DNA of 64,000 nucleotides. It comes from Hymenoscyphus infarciens (taxonomy: Eukaryota > Ascomycota > Leotiomycetes > Helotiales > Helotiaceae). The DNA is taken from assembly GCA_001414345.1 (NCBI GenBank), contig LLCB01000033.1, forward strand, positions 124,001-188,000, written 5' to 3'. The position numbers were made by a program, and so were the translations under genes. Below are positions 1 through 10,898 of the stretch, one piece after another (position 1 is the stretch's first letter; each line of letters begins with the position of its first letter). The notes under the pieces were generated by a model, which ran no database searches, was not told the origin of the DNA, and worked only from the letters and a program-made list of their open reading frames with translations.

Positions 1-776
1 TCTCCGATGTACCAAGGTTTCTTCCTCCAGAGTAAATATTACCTAACTCTTATTAACTTTACCTCAACTAACACACTATCCATTTCCCAACCTCGACACC
101 CGAGTTTTGAAGTCACGCCACCGCGGCACCTACAAAGAATAATATAAAGTCTTTGGAACTCATGAGCCTCCCCGACAATACATTGTTCTCCGAGCTCCAC
201 GGCCCAGTGTCGAACAAAGAATCAGTTACCCGAGCTAGAGGTGTAAATCTTACTTGATCATGACAATTTTTGGATTTAGAGACTATGTATACACCATCAA
301 ACCAACCTTGACACTAAATTGGACGCTTGATGGCATATTGGTGTTCTAAACCGGTTTCTGTTGTTGCGATTTCAGCAGGAGATATGAGTGTATTCGTCAC
401 GTGACCCTGGAAATAGCTTTGGGCGGGGGGAGATTAGTTGTTTTCCTCTGGCTTACAAGAATGAAATTACTATTTGATGGCCACTCTTATGACTCTTAAT
501 CATGGCGACAATCTCAATCCCGGATGGAATCATTCTCAAGGTTATCACGTGTATTCCCAGCCTCCCCAAAATTCCCCCGCGAAACGTACGAAGGAGGATT
601 GGATGATCACAGATTCCATCAAGGAGAGAGATAACCTCAAGACAAGCAGATCAAACTTGGAATCAAATTCATTAATCGCTCTAGAGGGGTTCATTACTAG
701 AGTTAATAAGCATTTTAAAAGTAGAAAGTCATCAAGCCCATTAATTAAGTCCCGCGCAACATTAATCGTAAATGAT
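1..776. other. Intergenic, no gene seen
   Basis: Region downstream of the sugar transporter on the minus strand. The short open frames here overlap each other and the transporter end and show no recognisable motif. I see no RNA gene or repeat. Confidence 0.5.
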
Positions 777-2633
777 TCATGCCTCCCCTTCAACCTTCCA
801 TGCCCACCAAGCTGCAGCCCCAGCGGGAAAAACTCCAAGCATAAAAAGCCAGCCTATTGCATCCGTACCAACTATGCCGACTCTTTCCAAAGTCCAAAAC
901 AAAACACTACTTCCTACAGCAGCAACAATCTGTGGCGCAGAGATGGCCAAATTATGAAGTCCCAAAATAAGCGCCGTCTGAGAGTCATCCTGGCTACCAG
1001 AAACCGGCGCTTTCTCGACATCCAAATCATCGTCCGAGTCTCGTAAGGGAAGATATCGTTGAAATTGTTGACGACTCTTTGCTAGTTCCTCACCAATAAG
1101 CGCAAAAGGCGCCCATTGGGTGAGAGCCCATGATACTCCTAGCACGGCGATCAAAAGAGTTGCAACACCGCGTGATCGGGTAAGTCCAAGGAGGAAGAAA
1201 GAGATTGAGGTAACGATGTGCGCAATCAACCACGCGCGTGGAAGAGTAAAGTTGAAATTACGGTTCTTGCTAGAGGCAGACATCAAGGGGTGTGCCGATT
1301 CTGGGGTCTCCGCGGTGACGAAGCGGGGTAAAATGAGATTAGTGAGAAATGCAGCCGTGGCGAATGAGAGCATTGAAACTGTGCCCAGGCGGGTGGCGTC
1401 AATTTGGGTTGGCTGGGAGAAACCATGGGATTCTTGGCGGTCTATATTTTGGTCAGCAAATTGGCTAAATGTGATTGTGACATATGAGGAAAGTTTTGAG
1501 GGGACATGTGAATTTGGAAATTCTTTGAAAACATACATAGATCGCCAATATATCTGGGACAGAGAAGTTAGCATATTAAATGAGCAAATTGGAAGGGAAG
1601 ACTTACGTCGTAATATAATACATGAAAGAAAACCAACCCAACCATGCGAAGAACTGTACAATACATATTTTCCAGATGCGTTTTGGCATCGTCTCTGCTG
1701 CCACCAGAACCTGCTTGAAAGGTCCAAATATTCCAAGTTCTCCTCGTCGCTGAACACCTTCGTCGTGTCCGAGTTTCTTCTCATGAATTACCAAGCATTG
1801 GAGCACAACAGTGGCAACAAGAGCAATGCAGCATACCATGCAAAGTCCCTTGAACTGTGTTTCTCCAAACATTGGCAAAATGGATGGCAAATCGATGAAT
1901 CCACTTGCGTATCCTAGGATACTACCAAAACCAATTATTCGGCTAGCATACGCGCTTGCCTGGTGTTGTTGATTCGTAGGACAATAGTCCACGATAAGCG
2001 CTCTAATTCCACACTGCACAGGCTGTAGTGAAACCTTCAAGGTCCATATTGTCATGGCCGCCATGAACTGTGTAGAAACAATCGCGTTTTTTCCGGTTGG
2101 GTTCCAGCCAAAGCAAGAAAAAAAGGACTGGATTATCGTTTCGGTCCAAGGCAAGGCGAGCATGAAAATGCTTGTCGTTATGGTTCCGAATACAATGAAT
2201 GTTCTTCGGCGGCCGAGAAAATATGTACAAGAATCGCTCAGAACACCAATCACAGGCTGTATAATCATCCCGGAGATGGGGCCGGAGAGCCAGACGAGTG
2301 ATATCAGAGCTGGACTCATTCCCAGGGAAGAAAGGTATGGCTGTTCAAGTATTAGAATGTAGTACTATCAGGGGTGATTTGACTTACAGAGCCTTGAGAC
2401 ATAATCGACGTCCATATTGTTTGCAGCCCACCCATACTGATTGTGAGACAGAAAAGTTGCCACGAACCCAGATGTTTTGGTCGATAGTCGTCATCATCAC
2501 TCGTGTGATCGTTGTCATCGTGTGTGGAACGATTCATGGTGCCGAAATTTGGATAGTTGTGGCCTCTTGAATCCAAATTTCGGGTCCCCAGCAATGGCTT
2601 TGACTCCGAGTTATAACTTTTGTCGGCAACCAT
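777..2633 (-). CDS. Sucrose/GPH-type sugar:proton symporter
   Basis: Four exons on the minus strand: 2633-2388, 2340-1607, 1553-1537 and 1441-777. They give 553 residues, the usual size for a 12-TM transporter of the GPH/SUT family, which imports sucrose or maltose-type disaccharides with protons across the plasma membrane. A hydrophilic acidic N-terminus precedes the first helix (WQLFCLTISMGGLQ). The family loop GVLSD...LGRRRTF lies between helices 2 and 3. Helix 5 ends in TTYIGDLY, and the C-terminal GLHNLAISAPQIVAA segment is typical. Exon 3 is only 17 nt; including it is the only way I found to keep TTYIGDLY in frame with the next exon. The start is the ATG before VADKSYNSES. The exact substrate cannot be read from sequence. 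Confidence 0.88.
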
Positions 2634-2944
2634 GGTGTACTGTACTTGATGAAAAAAGCAGTTCAAAACTCTGATACAGCCCCGCATCAATGGAGAAATC
2701 CGAAAAAGCGCATAAAACAAAATAGGTCGAGACAGTACAATTCCACACGTGGTTAGAGACTGGATCTCTCACTCATGAAGGTCTCATCACCCGACTTGGT
2801 GTACAACCTCCATGTACTTTGTAGAACACAAAGGATTGTTTGTGAACAAGTTTTGAAAGGTTCGTAGCACTGAAAGAAGGGGACTCCTCCACCTGGGTCT
2901 GGAGTCTGAGACGTGATATGCGGAGGCTTTTGCCTGTCCAGTTC

Positions 2945-2962
2945 GGGGGGGGGGGGGGGGGG
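2945..2962. repeat. Homopolymer G18
   Basis: Eighteen consecutive G on the plus strand, about 310 bp upstream of the sugar transporter start. Length may be assembly-sensitive. Confidence 0.9.
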
Positions 2963-3434
2963 ATGCAGGTGCATCTCGGTCCTCGGATAAAGTCGAAAAG
3001 TCCCGTTTTAAATCCACAGTTAGAGCCGGATTTGTCCAATCAGCCGAATGACGGCCCGCTACGAATGCACATACAAGTGGATTGTATGCATGAGCTGAAC
3101 AATTGAGGTTCAAGATGAGAAGGTTCAGCCCGGCCATTGTGGTGCGTTGAGTATCGAGCTTGGCATCATTCTTCCTGCCGCCGTGGCCGCGAGGGGTTGA
3201 CTGGGGGCGGACGGCCTCTGCTCGGAGGGAAAGGGGTTAGGTATCGAGTCTGCGGGCGCGTAGAAGATACGAACGTCTTGCTTCATAGAAAACATTGCAG
3301 TACCGTACGAAACTAGCAGGCAAAGAGGAATGACATGATCTCCGTAGTCAGTCATCGTTGGTCAATCGTTCATGAACCTGCAATGCAGCCGGAAGATTTC
3401 AAAGGCGCCATGTCGGACTATGTCCACCACTCTG

Positions 3435-3466
3435 CAAGCAAGCGAGCAAGCAAGCAAGCAGGCAGG
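3435..3466. repeat. AGCA/AGCG tetranucleotide tandem array
   Basis: About eight slightly varied copies of a CAAG/CGAG tetranucleotide in a row. Simple microsatellite with no coding context. Confidence 0.8.
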
Positions 3467-3721
3467 AGTTGATGTTGTGCGTGGACCCCTGTATGGGAAG
3501 GGTGGGCGAACGAAAGAAAGCCTGCCATTTTTCCATTTCTCCTATCGAGAGTGGGATTCATTCGTCTGGAGGGACCTTAGGTAATCTATCGCCTTCCATT
3601 CAGGGACTCCAGCTGCTCGCTTTCCAGGTTTGTTTGCATTCAATCACTGCCAGTAACCTGGGAGCCATTTAAGAATACGAAGTATAAAGCTATTTTTACC
3701 CCGTTGGTGAGAGGTATTGAC

Positions 3722-3761
3722 GATGTGATGCTGTGATGCCGTGATGCTGTGATGCTGTGAG
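3722..3761. repeat. Tandem TGATGCTG-type minisatellite
   Basis: Four or so imperfect copies of a GTGATGCT/GTGATGCC unit of 8-10 nt in direct tandem. Non-coding. Confidence 0.75.
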
Positions 3762-5270
3762 TATATCGCCAAAAAGATGAAAGGAGAGAAGACCTTTTTC
3801 CCTGGAGGGACCCCATTGCCAAGCGAAATTACGTTTCCCAAATGCACGTGTGAGCTATGCCCTGTTGGGAGGGAGGGCCTGTAAGCGAGGCCCGCAAATT
3901 AATTGCTTAGGTTTAGGTTAGGTCTTTTTTCCTTCATCGGATTCATCACATTTCACTTTCACCCGCACACAACGAACGCTCCAGCCAACGACACCTCCAA
4001 GCTTCATCTATTATTGGCATCGATCAGCCAACTACCAACACGGACCATGTTCGTCAGTTGCTAGCCATCGCTTCCTTCTAGATCTTGTTGTATTGCCTAT
4101 TGAATATGTACAAGATCTTCACGCAAAAGAGGCAGTTGCAGTGTCAAAGTCGACATGAAATTGTTTGAGAACAAGGAGGGAATCCTGAACGGCTGGTAAA
4201 GACGGGTCCAGCTCCGATCACGCATTCGCTGGTCTTTTCCGTTTGAGCGCAGCCAATCATGTGTTCAGAACTGTACTGGGATTTCTTCATAATAACGTTT
4301 CAGAAGGCATGTTTGTTGTTTTCAAACTTTGCAAGAGTAAACGGATCAAGTGACCTAGATTTATCTTTTTCATGGTTGGCCGTGTACTTTGCCGGTTACC
4401 AAGCCGAGGGGAAAGGGCGCGGAATGTTATCCTCCCGCTTCAGCACCTAAATCACTACCCTAAATGATGTATCCGCCCCCTCAGCTCTCACTATCCTTGT
4501 AGCCATGAGCTTGAGGGAGGATCTGCCCTACTTGGAACCCTCGTGGCTGTAGGGATTGTGCTGCATTGCCGTAATCAATAAGCTTCAAAGAGGCCACGCG
4601 ATGGCAGGTATAGCTATTAGATGGCCCTTGCTCACTCTGAAGAGTTTTGACCGGATACTAAAAGGGGGTTCTCAATTCAGGAACAAAACGGTGGAAAAAC
4701 TCTCCGAAATTCTTGAATCTGATGAAATCTGCAGAAAAACGCGAGTGTCAGGGGGAATTGGAGGATGACCATTGTGGCTGTGAATATCACCGTTGACAAC
4801 AACGCCCAGAGAGACGCCATTTCAACCCAAATTAGACGCCACGTTGTTGAACGTTTTCTCCAGCCTTCCAGCCGTCTTGTAGAACGTCCGTTACCCTGCA
4901 TAAGCGAAAGGGAACCCAATGTTTGACAGGATTGCTAGTGTAGGATTTACTATTTACCCTGTGTTGATATGGAATTCAGATGAACCACAACTACCTTATC
5001 GAGGGTGTAAAAATTTAGATGACAGGAAATAAGTCTTGTAACAATGTTATAAATAGCAGTTTTGTGTCGCTTTTAGTGCATCATTTCAGGTTGTACAGCA
5101 TAAGCCATGAGGTCGTAAGACCACCTCGCAAGACGGCGTAACATTTTAGCTGAATGTTCTGCATGATCAAAGCTCGGTAGATGAACGCCAACTGGTGTAA
5201 GCACTGCAATCCTTAGGCGGCCATCTTTGTCTAGCTCAAGTCTCACTTAAGAGGCATCTTATTTCCGACA

Positions 5271-6978
5271 ATGATTACTCAAAATTCCACCAAGAGACAT
5301 TGTACTCATCAAAGCGAGAGTTTCGAAGAAATGGACACGGAAACTCAAGCCTGTGATCAATGTTATCGCACAAAGCAAGTGTGTTCGAAGAGCTTGCCCC
5401 GATGTCAACGGTGTCTAAATAACTCCAATCCGTGCACGTATAGTTTCGGGAAGTTCATGGGGAAACCCAAAAGAAGCAACAAGATTCAGAGACAGAGTTC
5501 AACAAATGAGCAAGGGCCTGTTAGATGCGGGAGCGGGGGGAAATTCTTTGGGCTATTGAATCTCAAAAACGGTAAGGAAGGGAGTAGAGACAAGCAAACA
5601 TGTGCTAACAGAGAACTTTAGAGATTCCCGAGACCCAGATGCCATCACCAGTGACAGGTATTCATGAGATTCCAATTTGTTGAGAGAAAGTGCTAAAATG
5701 TAATAGATGGAACTCCAAGTCCTGGTCTTTGGACACCATCCTCTTGGGACCAGATTCCAGAAGGAGTATCGTCAGAAACCTCTTCGACATCAAATCCCGC
5801 ATCACCCAACCGAATGCGAACTCATAGTGTTGTGAGTGGGAAGAGAATGATGGCAACTCCAGCATGCGACCAGTGCTATCGTTTCAAAGTGAAATGCAGC
5901 AGAGATCCGGATTGTTGTAAGCGATGTGCCAACAATAGAAGTGTTTGCACTTATAGTGCTACTTTTGGGAAACCTGAATCGAAAGTAAAGGCTAGGGAAG
6001 AACATCGAAAAAATAAACTGACACAGTCACCGCGAGAAGACGTGACCGGCAACTTCCAAGACTTTTCCATGTCGGGTGTCGACTCAAAATCTAATTCTTA
6101 CACGGACTCGCCAACCTCCCAACACGCAGAGATGTACAATGACGGAATGAAAGAAATTTATGGTAGGTGCGTGCTTAAATTTAATATGCTCATGCTAATT
6201 CGGTTCAGAAAACTTCAACGTACCAGCTATGGACTCTTCATATAGTTTCACGAATCCCCCTCTCGAAGAACCTACTCCAATTCTAAACAATTGGGCTACC
6301 AACCCTTCGGATTTCTTTGTTTTGAATACGATCGGGCTAGAAACAAGCTCAGAACAATACCCAATACACTGGCAGACTTCCGAAATTCCGCAGAACTCCA
6401 CCATCGCCCACCATCAACTACCTTCGCAGAAGTTTCAATTGGATAGCCCAACACTTGGGCACCTTCACAGTCCCACCTCTCCGGAGCTTGCAAGGCCGCT
6501 TGTTCGTCCTATTTGCGGATGTTTTCAGACCGCCCTTGGCGTTCTGAATACCCTTCACTCCTGCCTTAATCACAAGCGCAGCCCCGAGTTTTTCCACCGG
6601 GATTATTCAACCAGACCTCGCGATATTTTCAACGCAACGAACAACGCCCTCGAGATCTGCGAGAGAAGCACACATTGTGGTTCTTCCCATACTTCTATGA
6701 CCTCTATGCTCTACGCTGTAATCCTTCAACAGGTATCCACATGCTACATATTGTTGTCTAGCAATGACATGCAAAATAAAACATGGGGTGGTCTCTTGAG
6801 AAATAAGAAGGTGAGAGGAGAGGGTATATGCCAGGAAATGGAGGGAAGATTGAGAGGTGGTTTTGATGAGATGGGAGACCAAAGTGATGTTATTGGGAGG
6901 AATAGTGTTTTGGGATTGCTGGCTGGTTTGAGGATTAAATTCGGGGAGGGGAATTCCGTTGTGGGGATCGAAGGATGA
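5271..6978 (+). CDS. AflR-like regulator with two tandem Zn2Cys6 clusters
   Basis: Four exons (5271-5571, 5622-5657, 5707-6162, 6209-6978) join in frame to 520 residues through introns of 46-50 nt with usable branch sites. Residues 28-55 and 166-193 each hold a zinc binuclear cluster with identical spacing C-x2-C-x6-C-x6-C-x2-C-x6-C, and both start ACDQCYR. The normal AflR architecture has one. A Ser/Thr/Pro-rich linker follows. The C-terminal part (PICGCFQTALGVLNTLHSCL, then ALEICERSTHCGSSH, then a helix ending QQVSTCYILL) resembles the aflatoxin-regulatory C-terminal domain, so the likely role is a nuclear, pathway-specific activator. Target genes are not evident nearby. The second cluster has an extra Cys beside its fourth ligand. 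Alternative: two genes fused by annotation, but the frame stays open across all junctions. Confidence 0.82.
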
Positions 6979-8331
6979 TACGACTTTCCGGATTGCAGAC
7001 ATCTTTTATGATTGATGATTATTCTTTTAATGTTTTACTAGTAGTAAGATTATTTTGTATTATTAAATGTTGAAACTTGTGTCAAGTTACTAGAATACAC
7101 TTGAGTGGGGAAGAGAGATATAATCGTACAAGACTACTTCACCTTTTTAAACAAAGTTCTTTGCTTTTCCCTTCCATCAGTGCAATTTTTTTACTGATTT
7201 TTATTTATTTTTTAATACGACTCTTCACCAAAAACAACAATACTTAAACAGAACGTAAGGTGCTATATTAAGGCCAAAGTTCGAGTCATACTGGTATCCA
7301 CCAACGCCACCAAGATCCACCCCGCCCACCACGATCTCGCTTAACGCACCACCGATTAGAACCACCGAATAAAGAATCGCCAAAAAAAAAATTTGATTTT
7401 TCCGAATCCGCTGTAACTTGTTAGAAATGACTGGAAGGAGTAAGAAGATGGACTAACGGAATCGAACCCGGCGCTCCCCGGTACCTCTGTAATTTGACTT
7501 GTAGTCAAGTGAAAGCGGGGTATGTTAGCCGATACACTAATTCGGATGGTTTTATTTGATTGGTTTATGCTTTGCTTATTTCAGTTCAAGATTTTTTACA
7601 GCTATTTTCTGAATTGTGGGTCCTTGGCTTTTGATTAGAGCCAACAGCTGCTCCAGAGTGGGTCAAAGCCGAACTTGATACCGATCCGACACTAGCTCGG
7701 TGTGGAGCATATCTGAAAACGCTATCCTTTGGAATAAAGAGAAAACTATATACATTTTTAAGTTCTGAAGGCCTAGAAAGATCATTCTTGAGCCTGGTAC
7801 GCTAATAGACTTAAGTGTTTTTCCAGTCTAATACTACACCGCCTTAACTTCTTTTTGTCACTTTTATCATCACTTAGTTCAAAAGTATCATTTTGCCATG
7901 AATAATAAGCTAAAACGAAGAGACCTGCTTCTTCTAATTACCCGATTTCCTATATAGCTGAGTGGATTCTTAAATAAGTTTGAAGCAACCAGTGTACGTT
8001 ATACCATTCTATGAATTCTCCGTCCAATAAGCATATTATTTATCTTCCTGTCTTGATTTCCATGAACATTCCTGCATGCAGCATGGAATTTCACTCGAAT
8101 AAAGCCCATTTTTCAGCATATTCCTTCAAAGTTGTGACTTTAAAGCTAGTATTTCTGTTCTTATCCGTGTGAAACGTCTGACATTTCTACTATTCCGAGC
8201 CAGTGAACTCCTCCAAGTAAGCAAAGCATCTACAGATCTCCACACGATTTTGCTTGCCCAGAACAGATGTTAACTTCTCTGAGTTTTGACTCCGTTTTTC
8301 AAGGAATCACTACTTCAACTTCTTAGTTTAT
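6979..8331. other. AT-rich intergenic region
   Basis: About 1.35 kb with no coding frame, holding one decayed tRNA-Glu-like sequence (7450-7546). Base composition falls towards the inverted-repeat elements to the right. Confidence 0.5.
7450..7546 (-). tRNA. tRNA-Glu(UUC)-like sequence with intron, 3' half degenerate
   Basis: Read on the minus strand, the 5' half matches eukaryotic tRNA-Glu: acceptor TCCGAAT, an A-box-like D-arm (TAGTGTATCGGCTAACAT), and an anticodon stem CCCCG/CGGGG with loop CTTTCA giving anticodon UUC. About 28 nt sit after position 37 as a typical tRNA intron. The 3' half has a recognisable GGTTCGATTCC loop, but the T-stem does not pair beyond about 3 bp and the 3' acceptor TTAGTCC does not pair with the 5' strand. 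It is probably a pseudo-tRNA or a chimeric copy. Confidence 0.5.
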
Positions 8332-9831
8332 CAATAGTCAAAGTTAATAGTTAATCGGTAATTGACATAAATGCCACCTTTTTAATTATTAAAGACAGAA
8401 ATGCCACCTAATTAATTTATTTCTGACAGAAATGCCACTCTTATGCCATTCATTCATTTAGTAGTGATTTTAGTACTAAAATAATGAACTAGGAGTAGTG
8501 GTATTTATGTCGGAAATAGGTGGCATTTCTGTTAGTATAAGGCGTAGGGCGTTAGTTTTTAGTGGTATATTATATATGCTTTAAGAGTATTAATACGCTT
8601 GTTTTAGTGTTGTTTTTAGGAACGTCTTTGCTGGGAGAAGGTCTTTAATTCTATATAGACTTAGTTACTATTCACTATTTTTAGGCGATATGCTACTATT
8701 TTATTTCTAATATAAATACCACTATTTTACTTATATCAAATAAATGACGAATACACCAAAAAACGTACTAGGAGCGTATAAAATAAACGGTAATTATCTA
8801 TTTTGCCCTCTAAATGATGATTTATACCTTAAATATCCCTTGATTGATGAATAATACCTGGAATACCCCTTGTTTTTGTACCTCTTATTTTTAGAGGGTA
8901 AAACTGTTAAAATAGGGGTATTCTAGTTAGTAAATATTCACTACTTTTACTATATATCTACACCTGTTTTTGAGTGAATTAAAACTATATACTAGGATGC
9001 TTTATAATATTTAAGTACTAAAATCTATTCCCTCTCTATCTTCTTCTACTATTGCTACTACTACTAATATGCTAGCCCTTAAGTATAAGGATAAGGTAGA
9101 GCGTGAGCGGCGTGTAAAGCCTTGTTGTATAATATTAAAAGAGCTCGATTAATAAGAATAATAAGATGAAGCTATTGCAAATGAATTAATAAGTGATTCT
9201 ACGCCAGCGGATACTAACGCTTTGAAGGACGTTATACGAATCGGTTAGGAGAATTTGGTAAATAATAAGAAGTTGCTTAGCTAAGGTAACACTGTACTAA
9301 ATCGTTAGGTATATCGCGCTATCTAAAAGTAATATAAAGAGAGTCTTGAGGAGGAAAAGAATTCGTTTACGCTTATGCTAAATTATATAAAGGCGCTCTA
9401 AGATTTGGATCCTGCTTACTACGTGCGTCTTCAAATCGACTAGGAAACTATGGAATTAAGCGAAAGCGTAAGGATTAGAGTATTATACTACTAGAGGGTA
9501 CTTGTAAAAGTTTATGTATTAGGAAGTAGGTAGATAGTGTAGTAGTAGGTTAATTTACTGTATTTATTGAATTTTTAGTGTATTAGTATAGAGAAAATAA
9601 TAAATGAGGAAAATATCTTTACTAACTAGAACACCTCTGTTTTTTAACAGTTTTACTCTCTAAAAATAAGGGGTACAAAAACAAGGGGTATTCTAGGTAT
9701 TATTTATTAATCAAGGGATATTTAAGGTATAAATCATCATTTAGAGGGCAAAATGGATAATTACCGTAAAATAAATAAATAGTATAAGAGTGGTATTTCT
9801 GTCCGAAATAAATTAATAGTTTGACTATTAA
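8332..9831. mobile_element. Outer inverted-repeat element, interrupted by an inner element
   Basis: The left edge (about 8332-8445) and right edge (about 9786-9831) are imperfect inverted repeats. Both carry an ATAGTCAAA block, an AATTTATTTC stretch, GACAGAAATRCCAC and CTCTTAT in mirrored order. A 14-nt motif GACAGAAATGCCAC recurs near 8364, 8394 and 8425, and inverted near 8498, 8519 and 9790. No transposase frame is present, so this looks like a non-autonomous DNA element. The element at 8788-9767 is inserted inside it. Outer ends are approximate. Confidence 0.6.
8788..9767. mobile_element. Non-autonomous TIR element with long inverted repeats and 8-bp duplication
   Basis: The ends CGGTAATTATC and GATAATTACCG start inverted repeats of roughly 150 bp (8788-8935 against about 9615-9767). 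The repeats share the TTTGCCCTCTAAATGATG stretch and the AGGGGTATTCTA block. The 8-mer AAAATAAA flanks both sides (8780-8787, 9768-9775), an 8-bp target-site duplication as in hAT-type transposition. The roughly 680-bp interior has no long open frame. A related, RIP-damaged copy lies at 55274-55970. Confidence 0.78.
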
Positions 9832-10898
9832 ATCGCATAGTAATTCTTGACGAAAGCCCGTTTGTACAAAATCTATGAACATAATCCCCAGAACCTAGAG
9901 TTTTCTAGATGTTTGAATCTCAACATTCGAGTAATCAGCGATCGGAGAGAAAATAGCAACTGCAGAGGAAAGTTTGAAGATATTATAATTCTCGCGTCAA
10001 AATCGAAGTTCCTCATTGAAATCATAAACTTATCACGATAGAATTCTAAAGCCTATAGAAGCGTTTATTATTATCTAGATTTAAAGATTGAATTACTGCT
10101 TAAGTATACTCTTATATATAATATATATGTTCTTATAAAAAAAATACATAGCCTCGGAGTAAATCAGAGCTTACTTTCTAAAAACTTTAGTAATATAGAT
10201 ATTTTCAGTGTAATATACTTTCGGTGATACTTGCTTTGATAGAGTATACATACTTACTTCATTATATTTCTATCGAGCGGGGAATGATATGATAAAGAAA
10301 TTAGTACAATCCCACCAAAGTTGTCTTCATTTGTCACCCAAAAACAAGGTAGTCAGTCACCTGATCGATCGGCCTACAGAAGATTTGTTCATAACAGCTT
10401 ATCTCGAGCTTTTAGCCTTTAGATTTTCGAACTTCTGGTCTTTATTCTCTCTGAAATTACATGTTAATTTCTTAAATGACCGGTGATTAAGGCAGTTAGG
10501 GGTCCAGCTGCCATGCACGTGTTTCGGATTTCCTCGGATTTAACAGCCCGGATCCGGGGTAATGAGCGGATATGTTGGTGGAATTTCTGTAAGCATCCGG
10601 CGCTGAGCCTCTAATTGGTTACGATATGTCCAACAAAACTCTATCTACAAGACAGCTTAGGCAAAAGCCGCACCGTAAGAAGCAGTATAAAGTCTTCCAG
10701 TGTCCCGGTGCGTGGGAACTCTTGAGTTATAAACACAGTTAACTCTTACCCGGAAGCCAAGACAACATCTACAAGTTCTAGTTCTGGGAAACGAGAAAGA
10801 TATTTCATCGCATTTTTGTGCTATCATCTCTATTCCTCTATCCCACTCCACTCGTCTTTCGACTTTCAATACCTGAATATTGATTCGAGAACGTCAAA
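9832..10898. other. Intergenic, no gene seen
   Basis: AT-rich up to about 10.3 kb, then normal composition. The last 100 bp before the NmrA-like gene are pyrimidine-rich, a common fungal promoter/leader feature. The small open frames have no recognisable motif. Confidence 0.45.

Larger units (their letters stand above)
2634..5270. other. Long intergenic region with simple repeats, no supported gene
   Basis: About 2.6 kb between the transporter and the twin-zinc-cluster regulator. It contains an 18-nt G run and two short tandem arrays (listed separately). The several 60-116 residue open frames are low-complexity or overlap each other on both strands, and I recognise none. It probably includes promoters of both flanking divergent genes. 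Confidence 0.4.

Noticed and set aside
545..838. 97-residue minus-strand frame left of the transporter
   Set aside because: It overlaps the transporter 3' end and other frames, with no motif and no splice context.
3125..3355. 76-residue minus-strand frame
   Set aside because: Low-complexity, not recognisable, and overlapped by equally long frames.
9700..9882. 60-residue minus-strand frame
   Set aside because: It lies in the terminal repeat of the TIR element and is a chance frame.
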